64,000 nucleotides of DNA, taken from positions 5,518,001-5,582,000 of the forward strand of contig NZ_CP006704.1 in NCBI RefSeq assembly GCF_000739375.1, in the 5' to 3' direction. The notes under the pieces were generated by a model, which searched no databases, was not told where the DNA came from, and saw nothing but the letters and a program-made list of their open reading frames with translations. The translations under genes and the position numbers were made by a program. This stretch comes from Comamonas testosteroni TK102 (GTDB lineage Bacteria > Pseudomonadota > Gammaproteobacteria > Burkholderiales > Burkholderiaceae_C). Positions 52,858-62,601 of the stretch are shown piece after piece; within the stretch, counting starts at the first letter, position 1, and every line of letters starts with the position of its first letter.

Positions 52858-54539
52858 GCGCCCTGCTGCAAGACCGCCCCACCACGACAATCCCTGCCGC
52901 TGCTGCCGCCCCGCTGCTCGAAGTCCAGGACCTGATCATCGCCTACCGTGACCACGGCGGCCAGGAGCAGCGCGTGGTCCACGGCCTGTCGTTTTCGATA
53001 GCACCAGGCGAAGTCGTGGCACTGGTCGGCGAATCGGGTTCGGGCAAGACCACCACGGCCCAGGCCGTGATCGGCTTGCTGGCGGACAACGGGCGCCGCG
53101 AGCAAGGCAGCATCCGGCTGCAGGGCACCGATGTTTCGGACTGGAGTGCTGCGCGCTGGAACAGCATTCGTGGCCGCGTGCTCAGCCTGGTGCCCCAGGA
53201 TCCGACCACCTCGCTCAACCCCGTGCGCACCGTGGGCGACCAGGTCGGCGAAATCCTGCGCATTCACGGCCTGCGCGACCGCTCCGCCATCGAGGCGCGC
53301 GTGATCGACCTGCTGACACGCGTGGGCCTGTCCCAGCCCGCCCTGCGGGCGCGCCAGTATCCGCACGAGCTGTCGGGCGGCATGCGCCAGCGCGTGCTGA
53401 TCGCCATCGCCATCGCGCTGCGGCCTGCGCTGATCATCGCCGACGAACCCACCAGCGCGCTGGATGTCACGGTGCAGCGGCGCATCCTGGATCTGATCGA
53501 CGAGCTGCGCCGCGAAACCGGCACCGCTGTGCTGCTGGTCACCCACGACCTGGGCGTGGCGGCCGACCGCGCGCATCGCCTCATCGTCATGCAGGACGGG
53601 CGCATCCAGGAACAAGGCCCGACACTGGAGCTTCTGCGCAATCCGCAAAGCGCCTATACGCGCCGCTTGCTGTCCAACGCTCCCTCTCTCACGCCCGCGC
53701 CTCGTCGCACTGCGCCATCGGCGGCGGCCGCTGCCCAAGACTGGGCCATTGAGGTCGAGGACCTGATCCACGACTTCCATGCCCCCGGCCAGGGGCGCGG
53801 CGTTTTCCGCGCCGTGGACGGCGTGTCGCTGCGCCTGCGCCGTGGCTCCACGCATGCCATCGTCGGCGAGTCGGGCTCGGGCAAGACCACGACCATACGC
53901 GACATCGTGGGCCTGGGGCGCCCTACATCGGGACGCATCCGCATCGCCGGCGCCGAACTCACAGGCCTGCGCGGCGAGGCCCTGCGCCAGCTGCGGCGCA
54001 AGGTCCAGCTGGTCTACCAGAACCCGTTCAGCTCGCTGGACCCGCGCCAGCGTGTCTTCGACATCATCGAGGAGCCGCTGCTCAACTTCGAGCCGCTGCA
54101 GCCCCAGGAACGCCGCCAGCGCGTGCTTGACATGCTCGAGCGCGTGGGCCTGCCGGCCGCCGTGCTCGAACGGCGCCCGCATGCGCTCTCGGGCGGCCAG
54201 CGCCAGCGCGTGGCGATTGCACGCGCCCTGGTGCTGCAACCGGAGGTGGTGGTGCTGGACGAGGCCGTTTCGGCCCTGGACGTGACCGTGCAGGCCCAGA
54301 TCCTCGCCCTGCTCGCACAGCTGCAACAGGACCTGGGCCTGAGCTATCTCTTCATCTCGCACGACCTTGCCGTGGTGCGCCAGATCGCCGACACGGTGTC
54401 GGTGCTGCGCGCAGGCAAGGTGGTGGACGCGGGCCGCGTCGAAGACGTGTTCCTGCGCCCCACCAGCGACTACACGCGCGAACTTATGGACGCCATTCCC
54501 GGCAAAAGGAGCATTGATTTTGTCCCCCACCCCGCCTGA
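52854..54539 (+). CDS. Fused double ABC ATPase (DppD-DppF type)
   Basis: A 561-residue protein with two complete ATPase domains that powers the permease pair. Domain 1 (about 18-270) has GESGSGKTTTAQAV, ELSGGMRQRVLIAIAIALRP and LIIADEPTSALDV; domain 2 (about 300-555) has GESGSGKTTTIRD, LSGGQRQRVAIARALVLQP and VVVLDEAVSALDV. Oligopeptide/nickel C-terminal motifs follow each half. It overlaps the preceding permease gene by ATGA and the following monooxygenase start by about 20 bp. Confidence 0.92.
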   Translation: MSALLQDRPTTTIPAAAAAPLLEVQDLIIAYRDHGGQEQRVVHGLSFSIAPGEVVALVGESGSGKTTTAQAVIGLLADNGRREQGSIRLQGTDVSDWSAARWNSIRGRVLSLVPQDPTTSLNPVRTVGDQVGEILRIHGLRDRSAIEARVIDLLTRVGLSQPALRARQYPHELSGGMRQRVLIAIAIALRPALIIADEPTSALDVTVQRRILDLIDELRRETGTAVLLVTHDLGVAADRAHRLIVMQDGRIQEQGPTLELLRNPQSAYTRRLLSNAPSLTPAPRRTAPSAAAAAQDWAIEVEDLIHDFHAPGQGRGVFRAVDGVSLRLRRGSTHAIVGESGSGKTTTIRDIVGLGRPTSGRIRIAGAELTGLRGEALRQLRRKVQLVYQNPFSSLDPRQRVFDIIEEPLLNFEPLQPQERRQRVLDMLERVGLPAAVLERRPHALSGGQRQRVAIARALVLQPEVVVLDEAVSALDVTVQAQILALLAQLQQDLGLSYLFISHDLAVVRQIADTVSVLRAGKVVDAGRVEDVFLRPTSDYTRELMDAIPGKRSIDFVPHPA

Positions 54540-55638
54540 CACTCTTGCTCGCGTGCGCCCGGCACCGCGCCTGGGCTTCTTCAGCCGCCTGCTCGATGAA
54601 GTACCGGCCGGCGAACGCTACCGCCTGGTCACCGAGCAGATCGCCCATGCCGAAGCCCAGGGCTTCGACTCGGCCTGGATCGCCCAGCATCATTTCCACG
54701 CAAGCGAGGGCGGCCTGCCCTCGCCCTTTGTCTTTCTCTCGCATGTCGCGGCCCGCACGCGGCGCATACGCCTGGGCACGGGCGTGGTCACGCTGCCGCC
54801 GGAAAACGCGCTGCGCGTGGCCGAGGATGCGGCCGTGCTGGACCTGCTGTCGGGCGGCCGCCTCGAAGTGGGCCTGGGCACGGGCGGCACGGCGGAGTCC
54901 TTCGAGGCCTTCGGCGTCACAGGCAGCGAGCGCGGCGCAGTCTTTGCGCGCAACTTCGCCGTGCTGAGGGATGCCTGGGCCGGGCGCGAGCTGGCAGGCG
55001 GCGTGCGCCTGTACCCCGCAGCCCCGCAGTTGCTGGAACGCGTCTGGCAGGCCACGTTCTCGGTCGAAGGCGGGGCACGCGCCGGCGCCAACGGGGACGG
55101 CTTGATGCTCTCGCGCACCCAGCCCCGACCCGAAGGCCGCCCCCGAACCACGCTGTCCGAGATACAGAACCCCATCATCGAGGCCTATCTCGCGGCCCTG
55201 CCCGCAGGACGCGCGCCACGCATCCTGGCGTCGCGCACCCTGCTCGTGTCCGACAAGCGCGCCCAGGCACTGCAATGGGCCGAGGCCGGCCTGCGCCGTT
55301 CGGCCCAGCGTCATGCGGCCCTGGCCTCATCCGCGTCCACGCAATGGGCAACGCGCGTCGATCCGCAGGCGCCGCTGCAGCAGCTCATTGAAGCCTATGA
55401 CGTGCATGTGGGCACACCCGAGGAGGTGATCGCCTCGCTGCGCGCCGACACGGCGCTGGCGCAAGCCAGCGACATCGTGTTCCAGGTCCACTCCATCGAC
55501 CCGCCGCACCAGGCCATTCTGCGCTCCATCGAGCTGACGGCAGCCGTCGTCGCGCCGGCTCTGGGCTGGCGCCGCAGCGAGGCCCCCACTGGCGCTTCCC
55601 AACCCCAAGTCCGGACCGAACTGCTTCAAACCGCATGA
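54520..55638 (+). CDS. Luciferase-like FMN-dependent monooxygenase (KPN_01858/TIGR04027-like)
   Basis: A 372-residue flavin monooxygenase of the bacterial luciferase fold, predicted to use reduced FMN and O2. Features are LGFFSRLLDEVPAGERYRLV, QGFDSAWIAQHHFHASEGGL, GTGVVTLPPENALRVAEDAA and SGGRLEVGLGTGGTAESFEA. The start is probably TTG 54520, with AAAAGGA 9 bp upstream inside the ATPase gene; TTG 54514 or GTG 54553 are alternatives. An ATGA overlap links it to the next gene. The substrate is unknown, presumably what the transporter brings in. Confidence 0.87.
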   Translation: MSPTPPDTLARVRPAPRLGFFSRLLDEVPAGERYRLVTEQIAHAEAQGFDSAWIAQHHFHASEGGLPSPFVFLSHVAARTRRIRLGTGVVTLPPENALRVAEDAAVLDLLSGGRLEVGLGTGGTAESFEAFGVTGSERGAVFARNFAVLRDAWAGRELAGGVRLYPAAPQLLERVWQATFSVEGGARAGANGDGLMLSRTQPRPEGRPRTTLSEIQNPIIEAYLAALPAGRAPRILASRTLLVSDKRAQALQWAEAGLRRSAQRHAALASSASTQWATRVDPQAPLQQLIEAYDVHVGTPEEVIASLRADTALAQASDIVFQVHSIDPPHQAILRSIELTAAVVAPALGWRRSEAPTGASQPQVRTELLQTA

Positions 55639-56330
55639 CCATGAGCAATACCGCACAGACCCGCTTTCCCGAAGATGTGATCGACCATCTCGCCGATATC
55701 GCTGCCGGCAGCACACTGGATCAGGTGCGCCGCCACCGCAGCGAGGCTCGCACCCAGGCCCAGCAAAGCTTTGCCGCGCTGTTCACCCCCGCCGAGCCCG
55801 TTGCAGGAACCGTCTCCCTGCGCGAGCGCCTGACGCTGGCCGCCTTCACGGCAGGCCTGCATGGCGAGCCTCGCAGCACGGCCTTCTACACACGCGCCCT
55901 GGCGGCCGAGGATGCCGATCTGGCCGATGCCGTGAGCTCGGAAGTGGTGCGCGGGCGCGCTGCCAGCCTGCAGGCCGGCAGCGGCCCGCACGGCCCCTAC
56001 GGGATCTATCCGCCCGGCCCCTTGAGCCGCGAGGACCAGAGCGGCCCCAGCTACGCCGTGGACCCGGCGCATGCGGCTTTGCTGGGCCCACGCCTGAGCG
56101 CCGCGCTGGCCCATGCCCATCTGCTGGCCTACCACCCACGCGATGCGAGTGCCCAGACCTTGCTGGCGCTGCAGCAGGCCGGCTGGAGCGAGACCGATAT
56201 CGTCATCCTGTCCCAGCTCGCCTCTTTCCTGTCCTTCCAGATCCGCCTCGTGGCGGGGCTGCGCGTGCTTGGCGCACGAGCTGCAGTCACCACGGCATCT
56301 CCCACCCTCGCCCTGCAAGCCCAGCCATGA
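55635..56330 (+). CDS. CMD-domain protein (Avi_7170/TIGR04029-like)
   Basis: A 231-residue all-helical protein of the carboxymuconolactone decarboxylase/AhpD superfamily. It starts MTMSNTAQTRFPEDVIDHLA, then ERLTLAAFTAGLHGEPRSTA, an extended loop (GPHGPYGIYPPGPLSREDQS) and a second helical half ending LSQLASFLSFQIRLVAGLRV. The CxxC of classic AhpD is absent, so it is unlikely to be a thiol peroxidase by itself. Starts and stops overlap both neighbours, so it is made together with the monooxygenase and the following AhpD-like protein. Confidence 0.8.
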   Translation: MTMSNTAQTRFPEDVIDHLADIAAGSTLDQVRRHRSEARTQAQQSFAALFTPAEPVAGTVSLRERLTLAAFTAGLHGEPRSTAFYTRALAAEDADLADAVSSEVVRGRAASLQAGSGPHGPYGIYPPGPLSREDQSGPSYAVDPAHAALLGPRLSAALAHAHLLAYHPRDASAQTLLALQQAGWSETDIVILSQLASFLSFQIRLVAGLRVLGARAAVTTASPTLALQAQP

Positions 56331-56917
56331 CCACCACGCACAACACCTCCCCCCAGGTCTTCACCCAGGAACAGCTAGACTGGCAGCCATGGATAGCTCC
56401 GCTGCAGGAGAGCGAGCTGAGCGAGCGCCACCATGCGGGACTGGTGGATGCGGCGCGCGCGCGTTCACCCTATTTCCGGCTGCTGGCGCGCGACCCCGAC
56501 ACGCTGGGAGCACGCACGCGCACCGACAAGGACATCTTCTACAACCCCGACGCGGGCCTTGCGCGTGCCGAGCGCGAGCTGGCAGCTGCTGCAACCTCAC
56601 GCACCAATGGCTGCATCTACTGCGCTTCGGTACATGCGCGCTTTGCCACACATTTCTCGCAACGCGCCGCCGATGTGCAGCGCCTGCTCGATGAAGGCCC
56701 GGGCAGCGATCTGGGTCCGCGCTGGAATGCCATCGTCGCCGCCGCCGTGGCCTTGACGCAGACGCCGCCCGCGCTGGAATCCAGTCATATCGATGCGCTG
56801 CGCGCCGCCGGGCTCGACGACGCCGCCATCTCCGATGCGCTTCACGGCACGGCTTTCTTCAACTGGGCCAACCGGCTCATGCTGTCGCTGGGCGAGCCCC
56901 TACATACGGCGACCTGA
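56327..56917 (+). CDS. Alkylhydroperoxidase-domain protein (Avi_7169/TIGR04030-like)
   Basis: A 196-residue AhpD-fold protein. The active-site motif is intact: SRTNGCIYCASVHARFATHF, i.e. Cys-x-x-Cys with a following His, as in AhpD peroxidases. It also has ERHHAGLVDAARARSPYFRL and a C-terminal AISDALHGTAFFNWANRLML. It overlaps the preceding gene by ATGA and is last in the operon. A role in reducing a peroxide or an oxidised intermediate of the monooxygenase reaction is an inference. It ends 10 bp from the convergent transporter gene. Confidence 0.83.
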   Translation: MTTTHNTSPQVFTQEQLDWQPWIAPLQESELSERHHAGLVDAARARSPYFRLLARDPDTLGARTRTDKDIFYNPDAGLARAERELAAAATSRTNGCIYCASVHARFATHFSQRAADVQRLLDEGPGSDLGPRWNAIVAAAVALTQTPPALESSHIDALRAAGLDDAAISDALHGTAFFNWANRLMLSLGEPLHTAT

Positions 56918-56926
56918 GGCCGTAGG

Positions 56927-58432
56927 TCACCACAGCCCCAGCAACTTCCACCAGGCAGCGCCGACGACAGCGAAGATCAGCAGCTCCAGCACGCACATGG
57001 CAGCACCTACGCGCCACCAGACGCCCAGAGTCACATAGCCACTGCCGAAGATGATGGGCGATGTTCCGGTCGCGTAGTGCGTCAGCGTCATCATGATGGC
57101 CGAGCCGGCCGTCATCATCAGCATGAAGGGCACGACGTAGTCGGCGGGGATCAGTTGCGCACCCACGGTCAGAAAGGCCAGCATCATGGCGCTGATATGG
57201 GCGGTGGTGCTGGCAAACAGATAGTGCGAGAAGACGAAGACGCCCACCAGAATGGCAGCCACAGGCAGCCAGTCCAGGCCGCTGGCGACGATGGCATTCT
57301 TCAGGCCCTCGGCAAACCAGGCGACCACCCCCAGTCTGTTGAGCTGCTCGGCCAGCATCACCAGGGCACCGAACCAGATCAGGGTGTCCCAGGCACTTTT
57401 CTCGGACAGCACATCATCCCAGTCGATGGTGCCTGTGATGATCAGGGCGAACAGGCCGAGAAACGCCACCACGGTCGGGTCCAGCGTGAAGGCCGGACCG
57501 AACAGCATCTGCGGCACATTGGCCCATAGCAGCAGCATCATGCCGAAGGTTCCCAGCATGACACGCTCCTTGCCCGACAGCGGCCCCATGCGGGTCATCT
57601 CGGCACGAGCGTACTCCACGGCATTGGGCGTGGCCTTGAGCTCGGGAGGCGACAGCAGATAGACCGCCAGCGGCATCAGCAGCAGACACAGCAGGCCTGG
57701 CAGCAGCATGTACAGCGCCCAGCTTGTCCAGCTCAGGTGCAGGGACTGGCCCGTGGCCTTGGCCACTAGGTCCACAACCAGAGGATTGGGCGCCGTCGCG
57801 GTCAGGAACATGGCCGGGGTGATCGGGTTGGAGTGGTAGTTGACCAGTGCCAGATAGGTCCCGACCTTGCCCTGGGTTCCCTTGGCCGGGTCCGACTCGA
57901 AGGCGTTGGCAATGGACTTCATGATCGGATGCACGATGCCGCCGCCACGCGCCGTGTTGCTGGGCGTGAATGGGGCCAGCACCAGCTCGCAGATCGCAAG
58001 TCCGTAACCTATGCCTATGGTGCGCTTGCCCAGCAGCGCAATGAACAGCAGACCGATGCGGTTGCCGAGCCCCGTCTTCTTGAGGCCGCGCGAGATCAGA
58101 ACCGCCACCACGATCAGCCAGATCAGGGGGTTTGCAAAGCTGCTCAGCGCATCCGTGATCGCGCCCTTGGATGAGCTGGAAGTGACCTGGGACAGCGACA
58201 CGATGACAATCGCCATCAGAGCCATCACACCTATGGGCATGACCTTGAGAATGATCGCCACGATGGTCGTCAGAAAGATGGCCACCAGTTGCCATGCCTT
58301 GGTATCCAGCCCGGCCGGCACCGGTGTCAGCAGCAGACCGATCAGCACCAGGGTGGCAATCAGTGCAGGCACCAGCCGAAACGGCACGGCTGCTTTGAAG
58401 TAGCGGAACATCGAGACGATTTTCTCGAACAT
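56927..58432 (-). CDS. DASS-family anion:sodium symporter (di/tricarboxylate-type)
   Basis: A 501-residue inner-membrane transporter with about 12-14 membrane segments. It starts MFEKIVSMFRYFKAAVPFRL at 58432 with GGAC upstream. Family signatures are LVLAPFTPSNTARGGGIVHP near residue 155, TATAPNPLVVDLVAKATGQS near 225, and VFVFSHYLFASTTAHISAMM near 415 as the second repeat's motif. Plant and bacterial relatives carry malate, 2-oxoglutarate, citrate or succinate; the cargo here is not determined. It converges with the ABC/luciferase-like operon. Confidence 0.87.
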   Translation of the reverse strand: MFEKIVSMFRYFKAAVPFRLVPALIATLVLIGLLLTPVPAGLDTKAWQLVAIFLTTIVAIILKVMPIGVMALMAIVIVSLSQVTSSSSKGAITDALSSFANPLIWLIVVAVLISRGLKKTGLGNRIGLLFIALLGKRTIGIGYGLAICELVLAPFTPSNTARGGGIVHPIMKSIANAFESDPAKGTQGKVGTYLALVNYHSNPITPAMFLTATAPNPLVVDLVAKATGQSLHLSWTSWALYMLLPGLLCLLLMPLAVYLLSPPELKATPNAVEYARAEMTRMGPLSGKERVMLGTFGMMLLLWANVPQMLFGPAFTLDPTVVAFLGLFALIITGTIDWDDVLSEKSAWDTLIWFGALVMLAEQLNRLGVVAWFAEGLKNAIVASGLDWLPVAAILVGVFVFSHYLFASTTAHISAMMLAFLTVGAQLIPADYVVPFMLMMTAGSAIMMTLTHYATGTSPIIFGSGYVTLGVWWRVGAAMCVLELLIFAVVGAAWWKLLGLW

Positions 58433-58696
58433 ACAAGTCCTTTTCTTTACCTGCAGCGCATCGAGACACCATACCTCAGCTCGGAGAAATTCAGGAGACA
58501 CGGACGGGCATTGGTGCTCAGGTCGCAGACTGGCATCATGATGCAGTGCCGCACGGCCTTGTCCCCAGGCCGACGTTCACCTTGTCGGCATTTGATAAGC
58601 ATCAAGACTTGTAGAAGCAAAACCGACGGCCTGGCCCAGGGTATGCCAGCATCCGGGTCTGAGATGTCCATGGATTGAGCAGGAGAGCCACCTTAT

Positions 58697-59014
58697 ATGC
58701 CAGCGAACCGATTCTTGCCCGATGAATGGGAAAACCGCCTTGAGGAAATAGACCTGGAGATCCTGCATCAGGCAGCTATCTGCAAGATCCGGCTGCTTGA
58801 GCCCGGAGCCGTGGAGCGTGTGCTGGCCAACGATGCCAGCATCTGCGGGGCCACACATGAGACGGCATTCCGGACCTTGCGCGGTCTGCTCTATCTGCAC
58901 TACACCGAAGTGCTGCATATCAGCGAGGTGCTGAGCCCGGAAATCGCCCAGGTGATCGCCGACCGCGTACGCGAGCACCTGCGCCGTCGCTCAGGCACAC
59001 AGTCAGGGGCATGA
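58697..59014 (+). CDS. Hypothetical protein, 105 residues
   Basis: A soluble, helix-rich protein (MPANRFLPDEWENRLEEIDL) with three Cys or Cys-adjacent sites (AICKI, SICGATH) and a basic C-terminus (ADRVREHLRRRSGTQSG). No family is recognised. CAGGAGAG lies about 11 bp upstream. It is flanked by a 264-bp gap on the left, where I see no gene or clear site, and by the tRNA terminator on the right. Confidence 0.55.
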   Translation: MPANRFLPDEWENRLEEIDLEILHQAAICKIRLLEPGAVERVLANDASICGATHETAFRTLRGLLYLHYTEVLHISEVLSPEIAQVIADRVREHLRRRSGTQSGA

Positions 59015-59062
59015 CGAGTTAAGGCGGGTGCAGCCTTCTGGCCCATGGAGAAAATGGACAAA

Positions 59063-59093
59063 AAAAAGGTCACGACAATGTCGTGACCTTTTT
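59063..59093 (-). terminator. Rho-independent terminator of the initiator tRNA
   Basis: A perfect 15-bp inverted repeat (AAAAAGGTCACGACA at 59063-59077 with 59079-59093) lies just past the tRNA 3' end. On the minus strand the stem is followed by a T-run. It may also stop the hypothetical gene on the plus strand. Confidence 0.9.
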
Positions 59094-59098
59094 CAATT

Positions 59099-59175
<77 letters not shown>

Positions 59176-59215
59176 GTATTTCCAAATTATAGCAGGCTTT
59201 TCAGCCCGCTCGGGC

Positions 59216-59599
59216 TTATTCAGCTGCTGCAGCGGCTTCTTCAGCGCGCTCAACCAGTTCCACATAGGCCATGGGAGCGTTGTCGCCCACGCGGAAGCCC
59301 ATCTTCAGGATACGTGTGTAGCCGCCAGGACGCTGAGCGTTGCGGGGACCCAGCACGTTGAACAGCTTGGTCACGCTGTCGCGGTCGCGCAGACGGTCAA
59401 AAGCCAGACGGCGGTTAGCCACGGTGTCAACCTTGGCCAGAGTGATCATGGGCTCGATGACGCGACGCAGTTCCTTGGCCTTGGGGACCGTGGTCTTGAT
59501 GGCTTCGTGCTCGATCAGCGAGTTCATCATGTTCTGCAGCATTGCCTTGCGGTGTGCAGAAGTGCGGTTCAGTTTGCGGAGGCCGTTGCCGTGACGCAT
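59216..59599 (-). CDS. rplQ: 50S ribosomal protein L17
   Basis: A 127-residue large-subunit protein starting [20 protein letters not shown], with [20 protein letters not shown] and [20 protein letters not shown], and an Ala/Glu tail. It is last in the alpha operon after rpoA, and AAGGAAAA precedes the ATG. Downstream lie a short GC hairpin without a T-run and then the initiator tRNA. Confidence 0.97.
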   Translation of the reverse strand: MRHGNGLRKLNRTSAHRKAMLQNMMNSLIEHEAIKTTVPKAKELRRVIEPMITLAKVDTVANRRLAFDRLRDRDSVTKLFNVLGPRNAQRPGGYTRILKMGFRVGDNAPMAYVELVERAEEAAAAAE

Positions 59600-59735
59600 G
59601 GTGCTTTTCCTTTGCTCCCCGTTTTTATCCGGAGATCTTTTCTAAATTAAATCAGGCAGCCGTATCAGGTACTGCCCGAGGCACTTGGACTTTGCCAAAA
59701 CCGATCGATTTCAGCAAAGTCCTCTATTGTAGCGA

Positions 59736-60734
59736 TTAACGCTTTTCCAGGCCAGCTGGTGGCCAGTTCTCGAGCTTCATGCCCAGCGTCAGACCGCGGG
59801 AAGCCAGAACTTCCTTGATCTCGTTGAGCGACTTACGACCCAGGTTGGGAGTCTTGAGCAGCTCGTTTTCGGTACGCTGGATGAGGTCACCGATGTAGTA
59901 AATGTTCTCTGCCTTGAGGCAGTTGGCAGAACGTACGGTGAGCTCGAGCTCGTCCACGGGACGCAGCAGGATGGGATCGAACGAGGTGGCAGCACCGCGG
60001 CCACCGGCAGGAGCGTCGAACACGCTGGCGATATCGCCACCGTCGAGCTGGGCAAACACTGCCAGCTGCTCCACCAGGATCTTGGCGGATGCGCGCACTG
60101 CGTCTTCAGCGGTGATGGCACCGTTGGTTTCGATTTCCAGAACCAGCTTGTCCAGATCGGTACGCTGTTCCACACGTGCGGATTCGACAGCGTAGCTCAC
60201 GCGCTTGACGGGCGAGAACGAAGCGTCGAGCACGATACGGCCGATCGACTTGGTCGATTCGTCACCGTAGCGGCGCACGTTGCCGGGCACATAGCCGCGG
60301 CCCTTTTCCACCTTGATCTGCATGTCCAGCTTGCCGCCTTGCGACAGATGGGCGATCACATGATCAGGGTTGACGATTTCTACGTCGTGGGGGGTCTGAA
60401 TGTCACGGGCAGTGACAACACCTTCGCCATCCTTGCGCAGGCTCAGGGTGACTTCGTCACGATTGTGCAGCTTGAACACCACACCCTTGAGGTTCAGCAG
60501 GATGTTCGTCACATCTTCCTGGACACCGTCGATGGAGGAGTACTCATGCAGCACTCCAGCAATCGTCACTTCCGTCGCTGCGTAACCCACCATGGAGGAG
60601 AGCAGAACACGGCGCAGGGCATTGCCCAGCGTATGACCGTAGCCACGCTCAAACGGCTCCAGAACAACCTTGGCACGGTTGTGACCAAGTTGCTCGACAT
60701 TGATTGTCTTGGGCTTCAGCAAATTCGTTTGCAT
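59736..60734 (-). CDS. rpoA: DNA-directed RNA polymerase alpha subunit
   Basis: A 332-residue subunit that nucleates core polymerase assembly. The N-terminal domain (about 1-235) shows [20 protein letters not shown] and [13 protein letters not shown]; the C-terminal domain (about 250-325) shows [20 protein letters not shown] and [20 protein letters not shown] for UP-element and activator contacts. GAGAGGAAG precedes the ATG. It lies between rpsD and rplQ as usual. Confidence 0.98.
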   Translation of the reverse strand: MQTNLLKPKTINVEQLGHNRAKVVLEPFERGYGHTLGNALRRVLLSSMVGYAATEVTIAGVLHEYSSIDGVQEDVTNILLNLKGVVFKLHNRDEVTLSLRKDGEGVVTARDIQTPHDVEIVNPDHVIAHLSQGGKLDMQIKVEKGRGYVPGNVRRYGDESTKSIGRIVLDASFSPVKRVSYAVESARVEQRTDLDKLVLEIETNGAITAEDAVRASAKILVEQLAVFAQLDGGDIASVFDAPAGGRGAATSFDPILLRPVDELELTVRSANCLKAENIYYIGDLIQRTENELLKTPNLGRKSLNEIKEVLASRGLTLGMKLENWPPAGLEKR

Positions 60735-60845
60735 GCAGACTTCCTCTCAATACCCTCGGCTCGTTACACCGGTAAGGCTGGTGAAGCACCCACGGCGCGA
60801 TGCCTCGCGCCGTGGGGACGGTTACAGAAATGTCGCTGCTAAAGA

Positions 60846-61469
60846 TTAACGCGAGTACAACTCAACGATCAGGGATTCGTTGATGTCAGCTGCGAATTCA
60901 TCGCGGTCAGGAGACTTCTTGAAAGTACCTTCTGCCTTGTCAGCAGACACTTCCACCCATGCGGGGAAGCCCACTTGAGCAGCCAGTTGCAGAGCCTCGA
61001 CCACGCGAGCTTGCTTCTTGGACTTTTCACGCAGGGCAACCACGTCGCCTTCCTTCACGGAGTAGGAAGGAATGTTCACGGACTGGCCGTTCACGGTGAT
61101 AGCCTTGTGCGACACCAGCTGACGTGCCTCAGCGCGAGTGGAGCCGAAGCCCATGCGGTACACAACGTTGTCCAGACGCGATTCCAGCAGGGACAGCAGG
61201 TTGGCACCAGTGTTGCCACGCTTGCGGTCAGCTGCTTCGAAGTAGCGGCGGAATTGCTTCTCCAGCACGCCGTACATGCGCTTGACCTTCTGCTTTTCGC
61301 GCAGTTGCAGACCGTAGTCCGAAGTGCGCTGACCGGAAGTGCGGCCATGCTGACCAGGCTTGGTGTCGAACTTAGCCTTGTCTGCGATGGAGCGACGAGC
61401 GCTCTTCAGGAACAGATCGGTGCCTTCGCGGCGGGAGAGTTTTGCCTTGGGGCCAATATAGCGTGCCAC
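60846..61469 (-). CDS. rpsD: 30S ribosomal protein S4
   Basis: A 207-residue protein starting [20 protein letters not shown]. The S4 RNA-binding domain is at about residues 96-160 ([38 protein letters not shown]). The N-terminal zinc-binding cysteines found in some bacteria are absent. In E. coli S4 represses this operon by binding its leader; whether that holds here is not visible. Confidence 0.98.
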   Translation of the reverse strand: MARYIGPKAKLSRREGTDLFLKSARRSIADKAKFDTKPGQHGRTSGQRTSDYGLQLREKQKVKRMYGVLEKQFRRYFEAADRKRGNTGANLLSLLESRLDNVVYRMGFGSTRAEARQLVSHKAITVNGQSVNIPSYSVKEGDVVALREKSKKQARVVEALQLAAQVGFPAWVEVSADKAEGTFKKSPDRDEFAADINESLIVELYSR

Positions 61470-61559
61470 TTGATTTCCTTTGTGTCATCTACCGTGCGCA
61501 AACACGGGAGCCGCCCGCGATGCAAATGCACCTGGGCGGCGGTGGGCTTGATAAAAAAA

Positions 61560-61964
61560 TTAGATACGACGACGCTTTTGAGGGCGGCAGCCGTTGTGGG
61601 GAACCGGTGTCACGTCCGAAATGGAAGTGATGCGGATACCCAGAGCACCCAGGGCGCGAACCGAGGATTCACGGCCAGGACCGGGACCCTTGATTTCGAC
61701 TTCCAGGTTCTTGATGCCCTGTTCGATAGCAGCACGACCGGCCACTTCCGAAGCAACCTGAGCAGCAAAGGGAGTCGACTTACGCGAACCCTTGAAGCCC
61801 TGGCCACCCGACGAAGCCCACGACAGAGCGTTGCCTTGACGGTCGGTGATGGTGATGATCGTGTTGTTGAACGAAGCGTGCACGTGCGCGATACCGTCAG
61901 AAATATTCTTACGGACCTTCTTGCGAACGCGAGCAGCTGCGTTGTTTGCGGGAGACTTAGCCAT
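61560..61964 (-). CDS. rpsK: 30S ribosomal protein S11
   Basis: A 134-residue small-subunit platform protein. It contains [40 protein letters not shown] and the C-terminal [18 protein letters not shown], all typical. It is located 17 bp after rpsM and 90 bp before rpsD. Confidence 0.98.
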   Translation of the reverse strand: MAKSPANNAAARVRKKVRKNISDGIAHVHASFNNTIITITDRQGNALSWASSGGQGFKGSRKSTPFAAQVASEVAGRAAIEQGIKNLEVEIKGPGPGRESSVRALGALGIRITSISDVTPVPHNGCRPQKRRRI

Positions 61965-61981
61965 AATGATCTTTCAATCTC

Positions 61982-62347
61982 TTATTTCTTCAGAGCCGCT
62001 GCACCCTTGCGCGGACCCTTGCGAGTACGGGCGTTCGTGCGGGTACGTTGACCGCGCATGGGCAGGCCGCGACGATGACGGAAACCGCGGTAGCAACCGA
62101 TGTCCATCAAACGCTTGATGTTCATGGTGGTTTCGCGACGCAGATCACCTTCCAGAGTCATGGGATTCAGGAAGTCACGGATCTTTTCCAGATCAGCGTC
62201 CGTCAGGTCCTTGACCTTCTTGGAATACTCGATACCGCATGCTTCGCAGATTTTGCGAGCTGTAGTGCGACCGATGCCAAAGATGGCAGTCAGGCCGATT
62301 TCAGCATGCTTGTGCGGCGGGATGTTAATGCCAGCAATACGTGCCAT
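61982..62347 (-). CDS. rpsM: 30S ribosomal protein S13
   Basis: A 121-residue head protein starting [20 protein letters not shown]. It contains [20 protein letters not shown] and the basic C-terminus [20 protein letters not shown] that contacts tRNA in the P site. It is located 22 bp after rpmJ. Confidence 0.98.
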   Translation of the reverse strand: MARIAGINIPPHKHAEIGLTAIFGIGRTTARKICEACGIEYSKKVKDLTDADLEKIRDFLNPMTLEGDLRRETTMNIKRLMDIGCYRGFRHRRGLPMRGQRTRTNARTRKGPRKGAAALKK

Positions 62348-62369
62348 ATTAGTCCTCTAATGCTTTCAA

Positions 62370-62483
62370 TCAACCTTGGCGCTGCTTGTGGCGCTGGTCA
62401 GTGCAGATCACGCGCACAACACCTTTGCGGCGGATGATCTTGCAGTTACGGCAGATTTTCTTGACCGAAGCCGAAACTCTCAT
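62370..62483 (-). CDS. rpmJ: 50S ribosomal protein L36
   Basis: A 37-residue zinc-ribbon protein starting [20 protein letters not shown]. Zinc ligands are C11, C14, C27 and H32 (CRNC, CTDQRH), so this is the zinc-containing type. It lies between secY and rpsM, and AGGAGAAAAG precedes the ATG. The 118 bp between it and secY (62484-62601) hold no gene; infA, found here in many relatives, is absent. Confidence 0.96.
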   Translation of the reverse strand: MRVSASVKKICRNCKIIRRKGVVRVICTDQRHKQRQG

Positions 62484-62601
62484 TCTTTTCTCCTAAAACT
62501 TTCCATCCACTATCGGCCTATCGACCGGGAAACAATGCCCGCGATAGATCGATGGGCGTCTACTAACTTTTGGCAGGCTGCCCCCTTGGGCAGCCTTGTC
62601 A

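Noticed and set aside
59185..59215. Terminator directly after rplQ
   Set aside because: Only a 6-bp AGCCCG/CGGGCT hairpin is present, without a T-run on the minus strand; the initiator tRNA terminator further on is the convincing one.
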